From Cryobacterium sp. GrIS_2_6 (GTDB lineage: Bacteria > Actinomycetota > Actinomycetes > Actinomycetales > Microbacteriaceae): a stretch of 64,000 nucleotides of DNA. Below, in pieces: positions 48,658-56,703 of this stretch. Position 1 is the first letter of the stretch, and every line of letters starts with the position of its first letter. The stretch is from positions 2,790,001-2,854,000 of the forward strand of contig NZ_JAXCHP010000001.1 in the NCBI RefSeq assembly GCF_035984545.1, written 5' to 3'. Position numbers and translations under genes: made by a program. The notes beneath the pieces are model-generated. The model did no database searches, had not been told where the DNA came from, and saw nothing but the letters and a program-made list of their open reading frames with translations.

Positions 48658-50088
48658 TCAGCGTGCGACGGGCCCGTCGCCCACCGGCAGCATCACGGCG
48701 AAACACGCGCCGCCCTCGGCAGCGGACTGCACCGTGATCGTGCCGCCCATCCTGGTCACCAGCCGGGCGGCGATCGACAGGCCCAGGCCCGTGTTGACCG
48801 GGCGGATGTCGCGGTACCTGGCTCGCAGGACTCCGCGCTCGAACGCGACGGCGGCATCCGATGTGCTCAAGCCAGGGCCGCTGTCGCGTACCTCGACCCG
48901 TACGCGTCGGCCGTCGACCTGGCGAGCCGCGAGTACGACCTCGCCGCCGGCCGGCGTTGCGCGCAATGCGTTCTCGAGCAGGCCGTCGACGATCTGGCGC
49001 AGGCGCATGCCGTCGGTCACGATCGTGAGGTCACCCGGCACCGCGCCCGCACCCGCACCGTCCCCCGCACCGTCCCCCGGCCCGTCGACGCGCAGCGCGA
49101 CGCCGAGCTGGGTGCATTGACCCTGCCAGGCGAGCGCGGCCTGCGCGAGCACTCCGCCGACGTCGATCGGCTGCAGGTGCACGGTGAAGTCATCGGCTTC
49201 GAGGCGGGCGAGTTCGAGCAGGTCACTCACGAAACGGTCAACGCGTTTCGTCTCCGCGACCAGGACTTCACCGACCGCCGCGCTGCCGCTTGCCGGAATC
49301 ACGCCCTCGGCGAGGGCCTCCGCGTACCCGCGGATCGCGGTCAACGGCGTGCGGATCTCGTGCGACACCGAGAGCAGGAACTCCCGTTGACGGGTCTCGC
49401 TCGTACCCAGCGCGTGGTCGAGGGCACGGAGCGAGCGGGACACGTCGTCGATCTCCGGAATGCCCTGGGCCGCGAGGAGTACGCCGCGTTCACCGTCGGC
49501 GAGCCGCCGGGCGGCTCGTGCGGTCCGCTCCAGGGGTCGCGCCAACCGCCGGGACAGGAACAGTCCGGCGAGCACGGCCACGACGAGCCCGACGAGCACG
49601 GCCAGCAGGATGCGTCCGGCGACGAGTCTGCCCGAGTCGGTGATGTCCGCAACGCGCACGAAGCCCACGAGCCCACCGCCTCCCGCGAGCGGCCGCGCTT
49701 CCACCACGTACGACTCACCCCGGATCTGCAGCGACGTCGACACCGAGCGGCCGGCATCCAGTACCTGGGTGATGCGGCTCTTGACGTCCTGCGTGACCGT
49801 GAGCGCGCCCGAACCTGTTTCCGGCACCTTCCCGTCGGCGCCGACCAACACAAAGCGCTCGCCGCGTGCGCCGAGGAGGGTGTCGTCCTTGAGCAGGATG
49901 CGCAGGGTCGAGAGCGGCCGCTCGCTCAGCGCGGTCGTCCGTGCGCCGAGGTCCGCCTGGGCCTGCGTCGTGACGAGGGTCTGCACGAGTTGCAGGGACA
50001 CGACGGCAGTGACGAGAACCGCAACGAACGCCACGCCCACCGTGACGAGCAGGATCCTGCCGCCGAGTGACGCGAACCAGCGCCGCAC
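48658..50088 (-). CDS. sensor histidine kinase (OmpR-type system)
   Basis: 476 residues. One membrane segment near residues 10-35, an extracellular sensor of about 130 residues, a second segment near 157-178 and a HAMP linker (SRRLARPLERTARAARRLAD). The phosphoacceptor box is LLSVSHEIRTPLTAIRGYAE (His near 242). The ATPase domain has LLENALRATPAGGEVVL (N box), VRDSGPGL (G1) and NTGLGLSIAARLVTRMGG (G2). GTG 50088 follows the regulator's stop by 3 nt, so they form one operon. The signal is unknown. Confidence 0.93.
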   Translation of the reverse strand: MRRWFASLGGRILLVTVGVAFVAVLVTAVVSLQLVQTLVTTQAQADLGARTTALSERPLSTLRILLKDDTLLGARGERFVLVGADGKVPETGSGALTVTQDVKSRITQVLDAGRSVSTSLQIRGESYVVEARPLAGGGGLVGFVRVADITDSGRLVAGRILLAVLVGLVVAVLAGLFLSRRLARPLERTARAARRLADGERGVLLAAQGIPEIDDVSRSLRALDHALGTSETRQREFLLSVSHEIRTPLTAIRGYAEALAEGVIPASGSAAVGEVLVAETKRVDRFVSDLLELARLEADDFTVHLQPIDVGGVLAQAALAWQGQCTQLGVALRVDGPGDGAGDGAGAGAVPGDLTIVTDGMRLRQIVDGLLENALRATPAGGEVVLAARQVDGRRVRVEVRDSGPGLSTSDAAVAFERGVLRARYRDIRPVNTGLGLSIAARLVTRMGGTITVQSAAEGGACFAVMLPVGDGPVAR

Positions 50089-50091
50089 CGC

Positions 50092-50787
50092 TCAGCCCTC
50101 CTGGCCGGCGACGGAATACCCGACGCCGCGGACCGTGCGGATCGGATTTCCCTCGCCGAGCTTGGCCCGCAGTTGGGCGACGTGCACGTCGACCGTCCTG
50201 CTCGCACTGTAGTCCGCGATTCCCCAGACCAGGGAGAGCAGTTCCTCCCGCGAATACACCCGTCCGGGCCGGGCCATCAGCTGGGCGAGCAGGTCGAATT
50301 CGGTCGCGGTCAGGTCCACGCGGATGCCGCCGCGCGCGACCATGCGCGTCGCCGGGTCGAGCGTCACATCCTCCACCCGCAGCACCGCGTCGCCGATGAG
50401 ACCCGAGGAGCGGCGCACGATCCCCTTCACCCGCGCGACGAGTTCCCTCGGCGAAAACGGCTTGGTCACGTAGTCGTCCGCACCCAGTTCGATGCCGAGC
50501 ACCCGGTCGACCTCGTCGTCGCGTGCAGTGACGAAGAGCACGGGTGTCCAGTCCCCCGCCTCGCGCATGGCCCGGCACACCTCGATCCCGTCGAGCCCGG
50601 GCAGGCCGACATCAAGGATCACCGCGGCCGGCCGCAACCGGCGAACCTGCTCGAGTCCCGCGCGGCCGTCGGACTCCAGATGCACGGTGAAACCGGCGCG
50701 CACGAGGTACAGGCGTTCGATGTCCGCGATTGCGGGGTCGTCTTCGACGACCAGCACCAGCCCTTTGTCGTCGCCCACAGCTTCCAT
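50092..50787 (-). CDS. OmpR-family response regulator
   Basis: 231 residues. The receiver domain has VLVVEDDPAIADIERLYLVR, the phosphoacceptor Asp in ILDVGLPGLDGIEV (about residue 58), FVTARDDE and the Lys of YVTKPFSPRELVARVK near 108. A winged-helix output domain follows from about 130 (ATEFDLLAQLMARPGRVYSR, then RTVDVHVAQLRAKLGEGNPI). It pairs with the kinase downstream and is divergent from the secreted protein at 50941, a natural regulation target. Confidence 0.93.
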   Translation of the reverse strand: MEAVGDDKGLVLVVEDDPAIADIERLYLVRAGFTVHLESDGRAGLEQVRRLRPAAVILDVGLPGLDGIEVCRAMREAGDWTPVLFVTARDDEVDRVLGIELGADDYVTKPFSPRELVARVKGIVRRSSGLIGDAVLRVEDVTLDPATRMVARGGIRVDLTATEFDLLAQLMARPGRVYSREELLSLVWGIADYSASRTVDVHVAQLRAKLGEGNPIRTVRGVGYSVAGQEG

Positions 50788-50940
50788 TAAGCCAGTAGGC
50801 GCCGGTTGCTGCGAACCGGGCGGGCGGATGCCGGACTCGCCTTACGTTTTCCGTACATTTCCCGAACACGGCGTTTGCGTGCGCCTGCCACTGTGGCTTC
50901 ACCGCCGGGACCCTCCCGGTCCAGCGAAAGGCAGGAAAAT

Positions 50941-51453
50941 ATGAATGCATTCACGAAGCGAGCCACGACCGTTGTCGCTGCGGGGACGCTCAGCCTCGGC
51001 CTGATTGCAGGCGGCACGTTCGCGGTCGGCGCGGCGAGCGCGGCCGAGATGCCCACGACCGTTGCAGCGTCCTCGGTATCGGGGTCCACCGTCGCCGGTT
51101 CACTCGCGACCGCCGTGTCTGCATCCGCCAACACCGCTGTCGCCGCGGACGAGACGGTGAAGACCGTTGCCCAGTTGCGCGCGGACCTGCGCGCGGCGCT
51201 CAAGCTCGACGCGGCCGCACGCCCCGCGGCCATCGCCGCCATTCGCACGGACGTCCTCGCCGGAGCATACGGCGCGCAGGCCAGCCAGTACCTCACGAAG
51301 ATCGAGGCCGCGGCCGCCGACAAGTCCAAGGCCGACGTGCCGAAGCGGTGGCGCCACGCCCTGCGCCACCTTGTGCGCGCCGACGTGAAGGCACACCAGC
51401 AGACCGCCCCTGGCACGTCCACGCCGGCCCCCACTCCGACAGCCGGTTCGTAG
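50941..51453 (+). CDS. secreted helical protein of unknown function
   Basis: 170 residues with a classical signal peptide: basic MNAFTKRATT, a hydrophobic core (VVAAGTLSLGLIAGGTFAVG) and a likely cut at AASAAE near residue 35. The mature part is Ala/Thr/Ser-rich, then helical (VAQLRADLRAALKLDAAARP), ending in a His/Lys-rich stretch and a Pro/Thr tail. AGGAAAAT precedes the ATG at 50941. No sorting motif or domain is recognised. Its divergent position beside a two-component system suggests control by it. Confidence 0.75.
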   Translation: MNAFTKRATTVVAAGTLSLGLIAGGTFAVGAASAAEMPTTVAASSVSGSTVAGSLATAVSASANTAVAADETVKTVAQLRADLRAALKLDAAARPAAIAAIRTDVLAGAYGAQASQYLTKIEAAAADKSKADVPKRWRHALRHLVRADVKAHQQTAPGTSTPAPTPTAGS

Positions 51454-51507
51454 CGGAGGGCGTGGCGGGTGCGACGGCCGCGGCGGGCGGCTCGCCCACC
51501 GGACGCG

Positions 51508-52095
51508 TCAGCGCAGCTGGCCGACCGAAGCGAGCGCCATCCGCAGCAGGGAGCCGCGGCCGCCCTCCATCTCGGCGGACACAGCCTCGGATGCCGCCTC
51601 GAGCGGCGTCATCCAGGTGAGTTCGAGGGCGTCCTGGCGGGGGTCGCAGGTGCCGGTGACGGGCACGACGTAGGCCAGCGAGACGGCGTGCTGGCGCTCA
51701 TCCGTGAAGGCGGTGATGCCGGGCAGCGGGAAATACTCTGCGACGGAGAATGGCACCGGGCTCGCGGGCAGCTGCGGGAACGCCATCGGCCCGAGGTCCT
51801 TCTCGAGGTGCCGGAACAGCGCATCGCGCAAGGTCTCGCCGTACAGCACGCGCCCGGAGACCAGGGTGCGCGTCATCTCGCCGGTCGGCCGGGCACGCAG
51901 CAGCACGCCGAGCTCGACGACCTGGCCGAGCCCGTCGACCCGCACGGGGACGGCCTCGATGTACAGGATCGGCAGGCGCCGGCGGATGTCCGCGAGCTCG
52001 ACATCGCTCAGCCAGCCCTGGTTCTGGTTGGGTGGCTGGATGTTCTCGGGGCCAGGCGTCCAGTCCGGGTCGGGGTCAGGGGTGCGCACGCTCAT
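51508..52095 (-). CDS. NUDIX-like hydrolase family protein (DUF4916-type)
   Basis: 195 residues. After a Pro-rich start and NQGWLSDVELADIRRRLPIL, the core has LGQVVELGVLLRARPTGEMT and then GRVLYGETLRDALFRHLEKD, followed by LG. The last is a degenerate Nudix box with the Gly, Glu and Arg in place but not all catalytic Glu residues. The fold seems right but hydrolase activity is uncertain. ATG 52095 is the sensible start; the upstream open frame is a shadow. It converges with the secreted-protein gene. Confidence 0.72.
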   Translation of the reverse strand: MSVRTPDPDPDWTPGPENIQPPNQNQGWLSDVELADIRRRLPILYIEAVPVRVDGLGQVVELGVLLRARPTGEMTRTLVSGRVLYGETLRDALFRHLEKDLGPMAFPQLPASPVPFSVAEYFPLPGITAFTDERQHAVSLAYVVPVTGTCDPRQDALELTWMTPLEAASEAVSAEMEGGRGSLLRMALASVGQLR

Positions 52096-52288
52096 GCCTT
52101 CATTCTCCCCTAACCGGCGAGCCGATGCGCCATACCCGTTTCCGGGGGCGGTCGCGCCCGTCGCTGCCGGCGAGCCGGACCCGCCAGCGCGGGAGGCGCA
52201 TTCGGGTCCTGGGCAGTGAAAGGTCCGGGGCAGTGAAAGTATTGACCGGTCGACGCACCAGGCCTCGACGCCCGGCAGGAGGACCGAC

Positions 52289-53002
52289 ATGGACGAGACC
52301 CGAAACGGCGCAGGAGACCCGGTGGAACCGGTCGCCCTGCCGATCGATCCCGGCGCAGTGCTCTGGTCGGCGTCCGAAGCCGACCGGGTCGGGCGCCCGC
52401 TGCTCCTGATCCTTCACGGCTACGGCTCCCACGAGGGTGACCTGTTCTCGCTCGCGCCGCACCTGCCGCTCAAGCCGGTCCTCGCGGCGCTGCGGGCGCC
52501 ACTTCCGGTCGGCGACGGCTGGGCCTGGTTCCCGGTCGGCATGCCCGGCGGCCTGGTCAACCCGAGCGCCCCGAACGCATCCGCTATCGAGGCGGCAGCG
52601 GACGGCGTGCTCGCCTGGCTCGACGCGCTCGTCGTGCCGCCGGCATCCGTCGGGCTGCTCGGCTTCTCCCAGGGCGGCGCGATGGCGCTGCAGCTTCTGC
52701 GCCAGGCGCCCGACCGATTCGCATTCGCGGTGCAGCTCTCGGGTTTCGTCGCCGCGGCGCCGCAGCCCGGCGACGCCGACCTCGCCGAGCGACCCGTTCC
52801 GGTGTTCTGGGGCCGAGGCACGGCCGACCCGGTGATCCAGGCGGATGCCGTCGGCCGCACCCAGGACTGGCTGCCCGGCCACTCGGTGCTCACCGAGCGC
52901 ATCTACGAGGGCATGGGCCACTCGATCTCGCAGGGCGAACTCTCCGACATCGTCGGATTCCTACGCACGCAGTACGCTGACGCGCCCGCGGACGTAGCCT
53001 GA
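52289..53002 (+). CDS. alpha/beta-hydrolase esterase (carboxylesterase/phospholipase type)
   Basis: 237 residues. LLLILHGYGSHEGDLFSLAP provides the oxyanion-hole HGYG near residue 42, the nucleophile is Ser in VGLLGFSQGGAMALQLL near residue 129, an acidic residue is in GRGTADPVIQ near 178, and the His is in YEGMGHSISQGELSDIV near 212. All three catalytic residues are visible. It likely hydrolyses short-chain esters or lysophospholipids. The 89-bp palindromic element at 53012 follows directly. Confidence 0.88.
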   Translation: MDETRNGAGDPVEPVALPIDPGAVLWSASEADRVGRPLLLILHGYGSHEGDLFSLAPHLPLKPVLAALRAPLPVGDGWAWFPVGMPGGLVNPSAPNASAIEAAADGVLAWLDALVVPPASVGLLGFSQGGAMALQLLRQAPDRFAFAVQLSGFVAAAPQPGDADLAERPVPVFWGRGTADPVIQADAVGRTQDWLPGHSVLTERIYEGMGHSISQGELSDIVGFLRTQYADAPADVA

Positions 53003-53011
53003 CCCACTCGC

Positions 53012-53100
53012 CTAACCAATTCGACGGAGTTTTTGCCCGGAAAGCGCTAAAAACACGCTCGTACGTCCTAGAAAATCAAAAAGTCCGTCGAATTGGTTAG
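53012..53100. repeat. palindromic repeat element, copy E1
   Basis: An 89-bp element whose ends are perfect 17-nt inverted repeats (CTAACCAATTCGACGGA at 53012-53028 and its complement at 53084-53100). Pairing extends about 7 more bases with one mismatch through TTTTTG/CAAAAA. It fills the gap between two convergent genes. A second element with the same arms is at 62691-62779. Confidence 0.8.
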
Positions 53101-53117
53101 GGCACAGCGCGTGAGGG

Positions 53118-53558
53118 TTAGCGCTTCTTCGCGGCGGCTTTCTCGTTCTGGGCGGCAAACCGGGCGGCGTGCGCGGCCTTGCGTGCGCGCTCGGCGTCGC
53201 GGTCCTTGACGCGGATCTGCTCCTCACGCACCTCGAACTGGGTAGCGCGCTCGGTGACGAGCCACGCCGGCGGCTGCTGCAGCAACGCGAGGATCTCGGC
53301 GCTCGTGAGCGGCTCGGTGACCTTGCCGCGCGCGAGCCCGGAGATCGAGACGCCGAGTTTCGCGGCGACGACCTGCTTGGGGTGCGGGCCATTGGCGCGC
53401 AGCAGGGCGAGCCACTCCGGCGGGTTCGTGTCGAGTTCGGTGAGCTCGGTGCGCGAGATCAGGGTGTTCTGGAACTCCTCGGGGGCTGCCTCGAGCAGAA
53501 TCCCGAGTTTCTGGGCCGCCGTTGCGGGCTTCATGGTCTGGGTCTTCTTCTCGCTCAT
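53118..53558 (-). CDS. DUF5997 family protein
   Basis: 146 residues. The conserved part is ATAAQKLGILLEAAPEEFQN near residue 12, NPPEWLALLRANGPHPKQVV near 44, KLGVSISGLARGKVTEPLTS near 65, and LLQQPPAWLVTE near 90. The ending is a basic, Ala-rich helix. The family is limited to actinobacteria and its role is unknown; the GVSISGLARG segment looks like a short DNA-binding helix pair but this is a guess. It is divergent from the LysR-like gene, a recurring pairing in related genomes as far as I recall. Confidence 0.8.
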   Translation of the reverse strand: MSEKKTQTMKPATAAQKLGILLEAAPEEFQNTLISRTELTELDTNPPEWLALLRANGPHPKQVVAAKLGVSISGLARGKVTEPLTSAEILALLQQPPAWLVTERATQFEVREEQIRVKDRDAERARKAAHAARFAAQNEKAAAKKR

Positions 53559-53638
53559 CAGTCCAGCGTATAGCCTGAGAGCACCACCGCTTCGGCGGTT
53601 CATAACGGTGCGCCGCCCCGCGCGCCACAAAAGAGAGG

Positions 53639-54436
53639 ATGCCGGTGACCTTTTCCATCGCCTTCGCCGCCGGCGTCACGCCGACCAAGTGGACCCGCGC
53701 CTGGGCAGAACGGCGCCCCGACCAGCCCCTCGAGGTCTTCCGCACCACGCCGGACGAGCAGTCTGCCGTCCTCCGCGACGGCCGCGCCCAGGTCAGCATC
53801 GTGCGCCTCCCGATCGACGAACACGACCTGAGCCTGATCGCGCTCTACCGGGAAATCCCGGTCGTCGTCGCCGCGAAGGACCACTTCATCGCCGACGCGG
53901 ACAGTCTCCTCGTCGCCGACCTCGCCGACGAGCACCTGCTGCAGGACCCCGACGCCGTTCCCGAGTGGCGCGACGTCGCGACCGAGGTGCGCGAGGGCAT
54001 CCGCCGCCCGCTCGCCGCCGTGCGCGACATGGACGAGACCATGGAGCTCGTCGCCGCGGGCGTCGGCATCGTGATCGTGCCGCATTCGATCGCCCGGCTG
54101 CACAGCCGCAAGGACCTCGTCTCCCGACCCGTCGAGGACGTCGCCGAGAGCCAGGTCTCCCTCGCCTGGCTCGCCGCAGAGACGACCGAGGACATCGAAG
54201 AATTCATCGGCATCGTGCGCGGCCGCACGAAGGCGAGTTCCCGGGTCGACTCGTTGCCTGCCGGCGGCGAGAAGGTCAAGAAGGAGAAGAAGACCGACAA
54301 GGCCAAGGCCGCCGCGAAGGCGTTGCGCGTCGCCGCCGCGAAGGCAAAGCCCGCCGTGGCCAAGAAGACCCAGTCCGCGCCCGGCCGCACCCGCAGCACC
54401 GCGAACCTCAAGCTCGGCAAGCGCACCGGCCGCTGA
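53639..54436 (+). CDS. LysR-type substrate-binding domain protein lacking the HTH
   Basis: 265 residues. The protein begins directly with the effector domain (FSIAFAAGVTPTKWTRAWAE), continues with QVSIVRLPIDEHDLSLIALY, then IPVVVAAKDHF and AAGVGIVIVPHSIARLHSRK near 138, and reaches about residue 200. There is no N-terminal helix-turn-helix. From about 210 the tail is rich in Lys and Ala (KVKKEKKTDKAKAAAKALRV, then more), as in DNA-binding histone-like tails. It could act with DUF5997, which is encoded divergently. Function is not established. Confidence 0.78.
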   Translation: MPVTFSIAFAAGVTPTKWTRAWAERRPDQPLEVFRTTPDEQSAVLRDGRAQVSIVRLPIDEHDLSLIALYREIPVVVAAKDHFIADADSLLVADLADEHLLQDPDAVPEWRDVATEVREGIRRPLAAVRDMDETMELVAAGVGIVIVPHSIARLHSRKDLVSRPVEDVAESQVSLAWLAAETTEDIEEFIGIVRGRTKASSRVDSLPAGGEKVKKEKKTDKAKAAAKALRVAAAKAKPAVAKKTQSAPGRTRSTANLKLGKRTGR

Positions 54437-54520
54437 GCCGCGCAGCCCGCGCCGGCAGCGGCAGCGGCAGCGGCAGCGGATGCCGCGCGCGGCCATCGCA
54501 TCCGCCGCGATTGGTTCTTC

Positions 54521-54622
54521 GCGCGCCAACTGCGCCGCTTCGCGCCAGGCACGCGTGGCGCGAAGCGGCGCAACTGGCGCGCGGACCGACGCGGCTGGCG
54601 CGAAGCGGCGCAACTGGCGCGC
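54521..54622. repeat. triple 27-nt repeat: one inverted, two direct copies
   Basis: The unit TGGCGCGAAGCGGCGCAACT plus GGCGCGC occurs at 54556-54582 and 54596-54622 (40 bp apart), and in inverted form at 54521-54547 with two mismatches. The inverted and first direct copies can form a long hairpin around 8 nt. It lies in the gap between two convergent genes (54437-54650), where a GGCAGC-type microrepeat also occurs near 54450. No gene is seen there. Confidence 0.75.
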
Positions 54623-54650
54623 GATCTCGGCAGCGCAGCGGATGTCGGGC

Positions 54651-55355
54651 TCAGGCGGGCGCGACCGGCTGCCGGAGGACGGTCTTGAGCTTGTCCGGGG
54701 CGCTTCGCCGCGGGTCGCCGAGGTAGACCTCGTGGTGCAGCCCGTTCGGGCGCAGACCATGCTGGGCCAGGAACTCCCCGTGCAGCCGCGCGAGTGCCGG
54801 CCCCTCGTCTTCGTAGGGTCCGACGTGCAGCAGCTGAGCGCAGAGGCCCTCGTCGAGGGACTCGATGCGCACGCTCGCGAGGGCCGGAAGCTTCTTCTTC
54901 GCCCTGGTCGCCGTCACGGCCTCGTCGATTGCGGCATCCGTCACCCACTCGGGCTGGCTGATCAGCATCGTCCAGCTCCAGGAGGCCTTGTCGCCGGCCG
55001 CGAACGCGGCATAGCCGGCCGGGTCATCGGCGTACCAGAGTCCTTCGAGCGGGGCGACGACGAGGTCACGCCCGAGGCCGCGCTTGGCCGCGAACTTGAT
55101 CGCGTACGCAACGGCATAAAGCGCCTCGACGGCCTCGGTGTATGCGGGCGCGACGTTCGGGTCGCCGCGTCCGTCGACCGCGATGAACCGTTGCACGGGA
55201 ACCTCGATCAGCTCCCAGTCGCGGTTCGTCGGCGCATACAGGGGCTTGTCCTCCCGCTTCACGTCGTACGGTCCCGTCACCCGCGGTGCGGTGTTCCGCG
55301 GCGCACGCAACTGACCGGTGCGCCGGTCGGTCGTGAACGGTACCTCGTCACTCAT
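54651..55355 (-). CDS. GyrI-like small-molecule-binding domain protein
   Basis: 234 residues from ATG 55355; the frame is open further upstream but over the VOC gene. The protein has [20 protein letters not shown] near residue 39, [20 protein letters not shown] near 74, then [12 protein letters not shown] near 116, and [20 protein letters not shown] near 173 followed by [11 protein letters not shown], as in GyrI/AraC effector-binding-like domains. These bind small aromatic or cationic compounds or inhibit gyrase. The start overlaps the VOC stop by 8 nt. Confidence 0.82.
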   Translation of the reverse strand: MSDEVPFTTDRRTGQLRAPRNTAPRVTGPYDVKREDKPLYAPTNRDWELIEVPVQRFIAVDGRGDPNVAPAYTEAVEALYAVAYAIKFAAKRGLGRDLVVAPLEGLWYADDPAGYAAFAAGDKASWSWTMLISQPEWVTDAAIDEAVTATRAKKKLPALASVRIESLDEGLCAQLLHVGPYEDEGPALARLHGEFLAQHGLRPNGLHHEVYLGDPRRSAPDKLKTVLRQPVAPA

Positions 55356-55791
55356 CGGGCTGTGCCGACTCCTCCAGCACCGAATCTTCGAGCACCGAGA
55401 GGATGTTGCCGGCCGGGTCAGTGAACCAGGCAATCGTCGGTCCGTACCCGCGCATGATGCCCTTCTCGTCCTGGGGCGAGCCCTCGTACCGTTCGAAGAC
55501 CACCCCGCGGGCCATGAGCGTGTCGACGGCGGCGTCGATGTTGCCGACAGCAAGGTTGAGCATCGTGTACGTCGCCGGCGCGTGGTCGGCCTTCGGATAG
55601 ACGATCACGTGCGCCCCGCCGGGCAACTCGATGCGCAGCAGTCCCATCCCGCCGTCGGTCACCTCGAGTCCGAGCGTGCCGCCGTAGAAGGCGCGGGCGG
55701 CCTCGATGTCGGGGACAGCGAAACCGCTGAACACGTCGAGGATGCCGATGCCCCGGTCGGTTGTCGCCGTTCCGGTCTCTGAGTCAGTCAT
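55348..55791 (-). CDS. VOC family (glyoxalase/bleomycin-resistance-like) protein
   Basis: 147 residues with one vicinal-oxygen-chelate domain made of two beta-alpha-beta-beta-beta units: [20 protein letters not shown] and [17 protein letters not shown], then [20 protein letters not shown] and [18 protein letters not shown]. Family members bind a metal and act as isomerases, dioxygenases or drug-binding proteins; which applies is not clear. It is in an operon with the GyrI-like gene, so a small-molecule sensing or resistance module is plausible. Confidence 0.85.
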   Translation of the reverse strand: MTDSETGTATTDRGIGILDVFSGFAVPDIEAARAFYGGTLGLEVTDGGMGLLRIELPGGAHVIVYPKADHAPATYTMLNLAVGNIDAAVDTLMARGVVFERYEGSPQDEKGIMRGYGPTIAWFTDPAGNILSVLEDSVLEESAQPDE

Positions 55792-55872
55792 GTCGAACTC
55801 CCTTGCTCGAACGGATGGAACAGGTTAGTCGGTGGAACAGGTGAGTCGCTGGATCACGCCGGTCGTGTCACG

Positions 55873-56703
55873 TTACCGCGAACTGATCGACGCGAACTTG
55901 CGGATGCAGAGCGGCACGAACACGACGAGCATGACGGTGATGCCGATCAGCACCGTCTGGATCGGGTGCTGCATGGTCCAGATGTCGGGCACGGGCGCGG
56001 TGCCCTCGTTGCCGAAGAGCTGCCGTGCCGCCTGCACGAGCGAGGAGACCGGGTTCCACTCCGCGAAGATCCGCAGCGGGGTCGGCAGGGTGTCGCTCGG
56101 CACGAAGGCGTTCGAGACGAAGGTGAGCGGGAACAGGATGAGGAACGAGGCGTTATTGATCACCTCGGGGCTCTTCACGCTCATTCCGAGCAGCGCCATC
56201 AGCCAGCTGAACGCGTAGCTGAACAGGAGCAACAGCCCGACGCCGGCCAGGAACTCGGCCGGCGAGGAGTTCACCCGCCAGCCGACGGCGAGGCCGGTGG
56301 CCATCATGATGACCATCGAGATGGTGTTGAGCACGAGGTCGCTGTTCGTGCGGCCGATCAGCACCGCGGACGAGCTCATCGGCAGGCTGCGGAACCGGTC
56401 GATGATGCCCTCCTTGAGGTCGAGCGCCATCGCAGAACCGGAGAACGTCGACCCGAACACGACGGTCTGGGCGAAGATGCCCGCCATCAGGAACTGGGTG
56501 TAGTCGGTGCCCTGCACCTGAATCGCCCCGCCGTAGACCTGGCTGAAGAGCAACACGAACATGACCGGCTGGATCACGGCGAAGACGAGCATGTCCGGGG
56601 AGCGCTTGATCTTGATGAGGTTGCGCTTGGTGACGGTCCAGCCGTCGGAGTACCAGAGCGAGAACGGGTTCCAGCTCGGCAGGGTCGTGGAAATCGCGCT
56701 CAT
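55873..56703 (-). CDS. ABC-2 type transporter permease (DrrB-like)
   Basis: 276 residues with six membrane segments. The start is SDGWTVTKRNLIKIKRSPDM, then LVFAVIQPVMFVLLFSQVYG, and the ABC-2 signature region LDLKEGIIDRFRSLPMSSSA near residue 86. It pairs with the ATPase encoded upstream, whose stop it overlaps by 4 nt. Such pairs export drugs or lipids. It is probably repressed by the divergent TetR protein. Confidence 0.9.
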   Translation of the reverse strand: MSAISTTLPSWNPFSLWYSDGWTVTKRNLIKIKRSPDMLVFAVIQPVMFVLLFSQVYGGAIQVQGTDYTQFLMAGIFAQTVVFGSTFSGSAMALDLKEGIIDRFRSLPMSSSAVLIGRTNSDLVLNTISMVIMMATGLAVGWRVNSSPAEFLAGVGLLLLFSYAFSWLMALLGMSVKSPEVINNASFLILFPLTFVSNAFVPSDTLPTPLRIFAEWNPVSSLVQAARQLFGNEGTAPVPDIWTMQHPIQTVLIGITVMLVVFVPLCIRKFASISSR

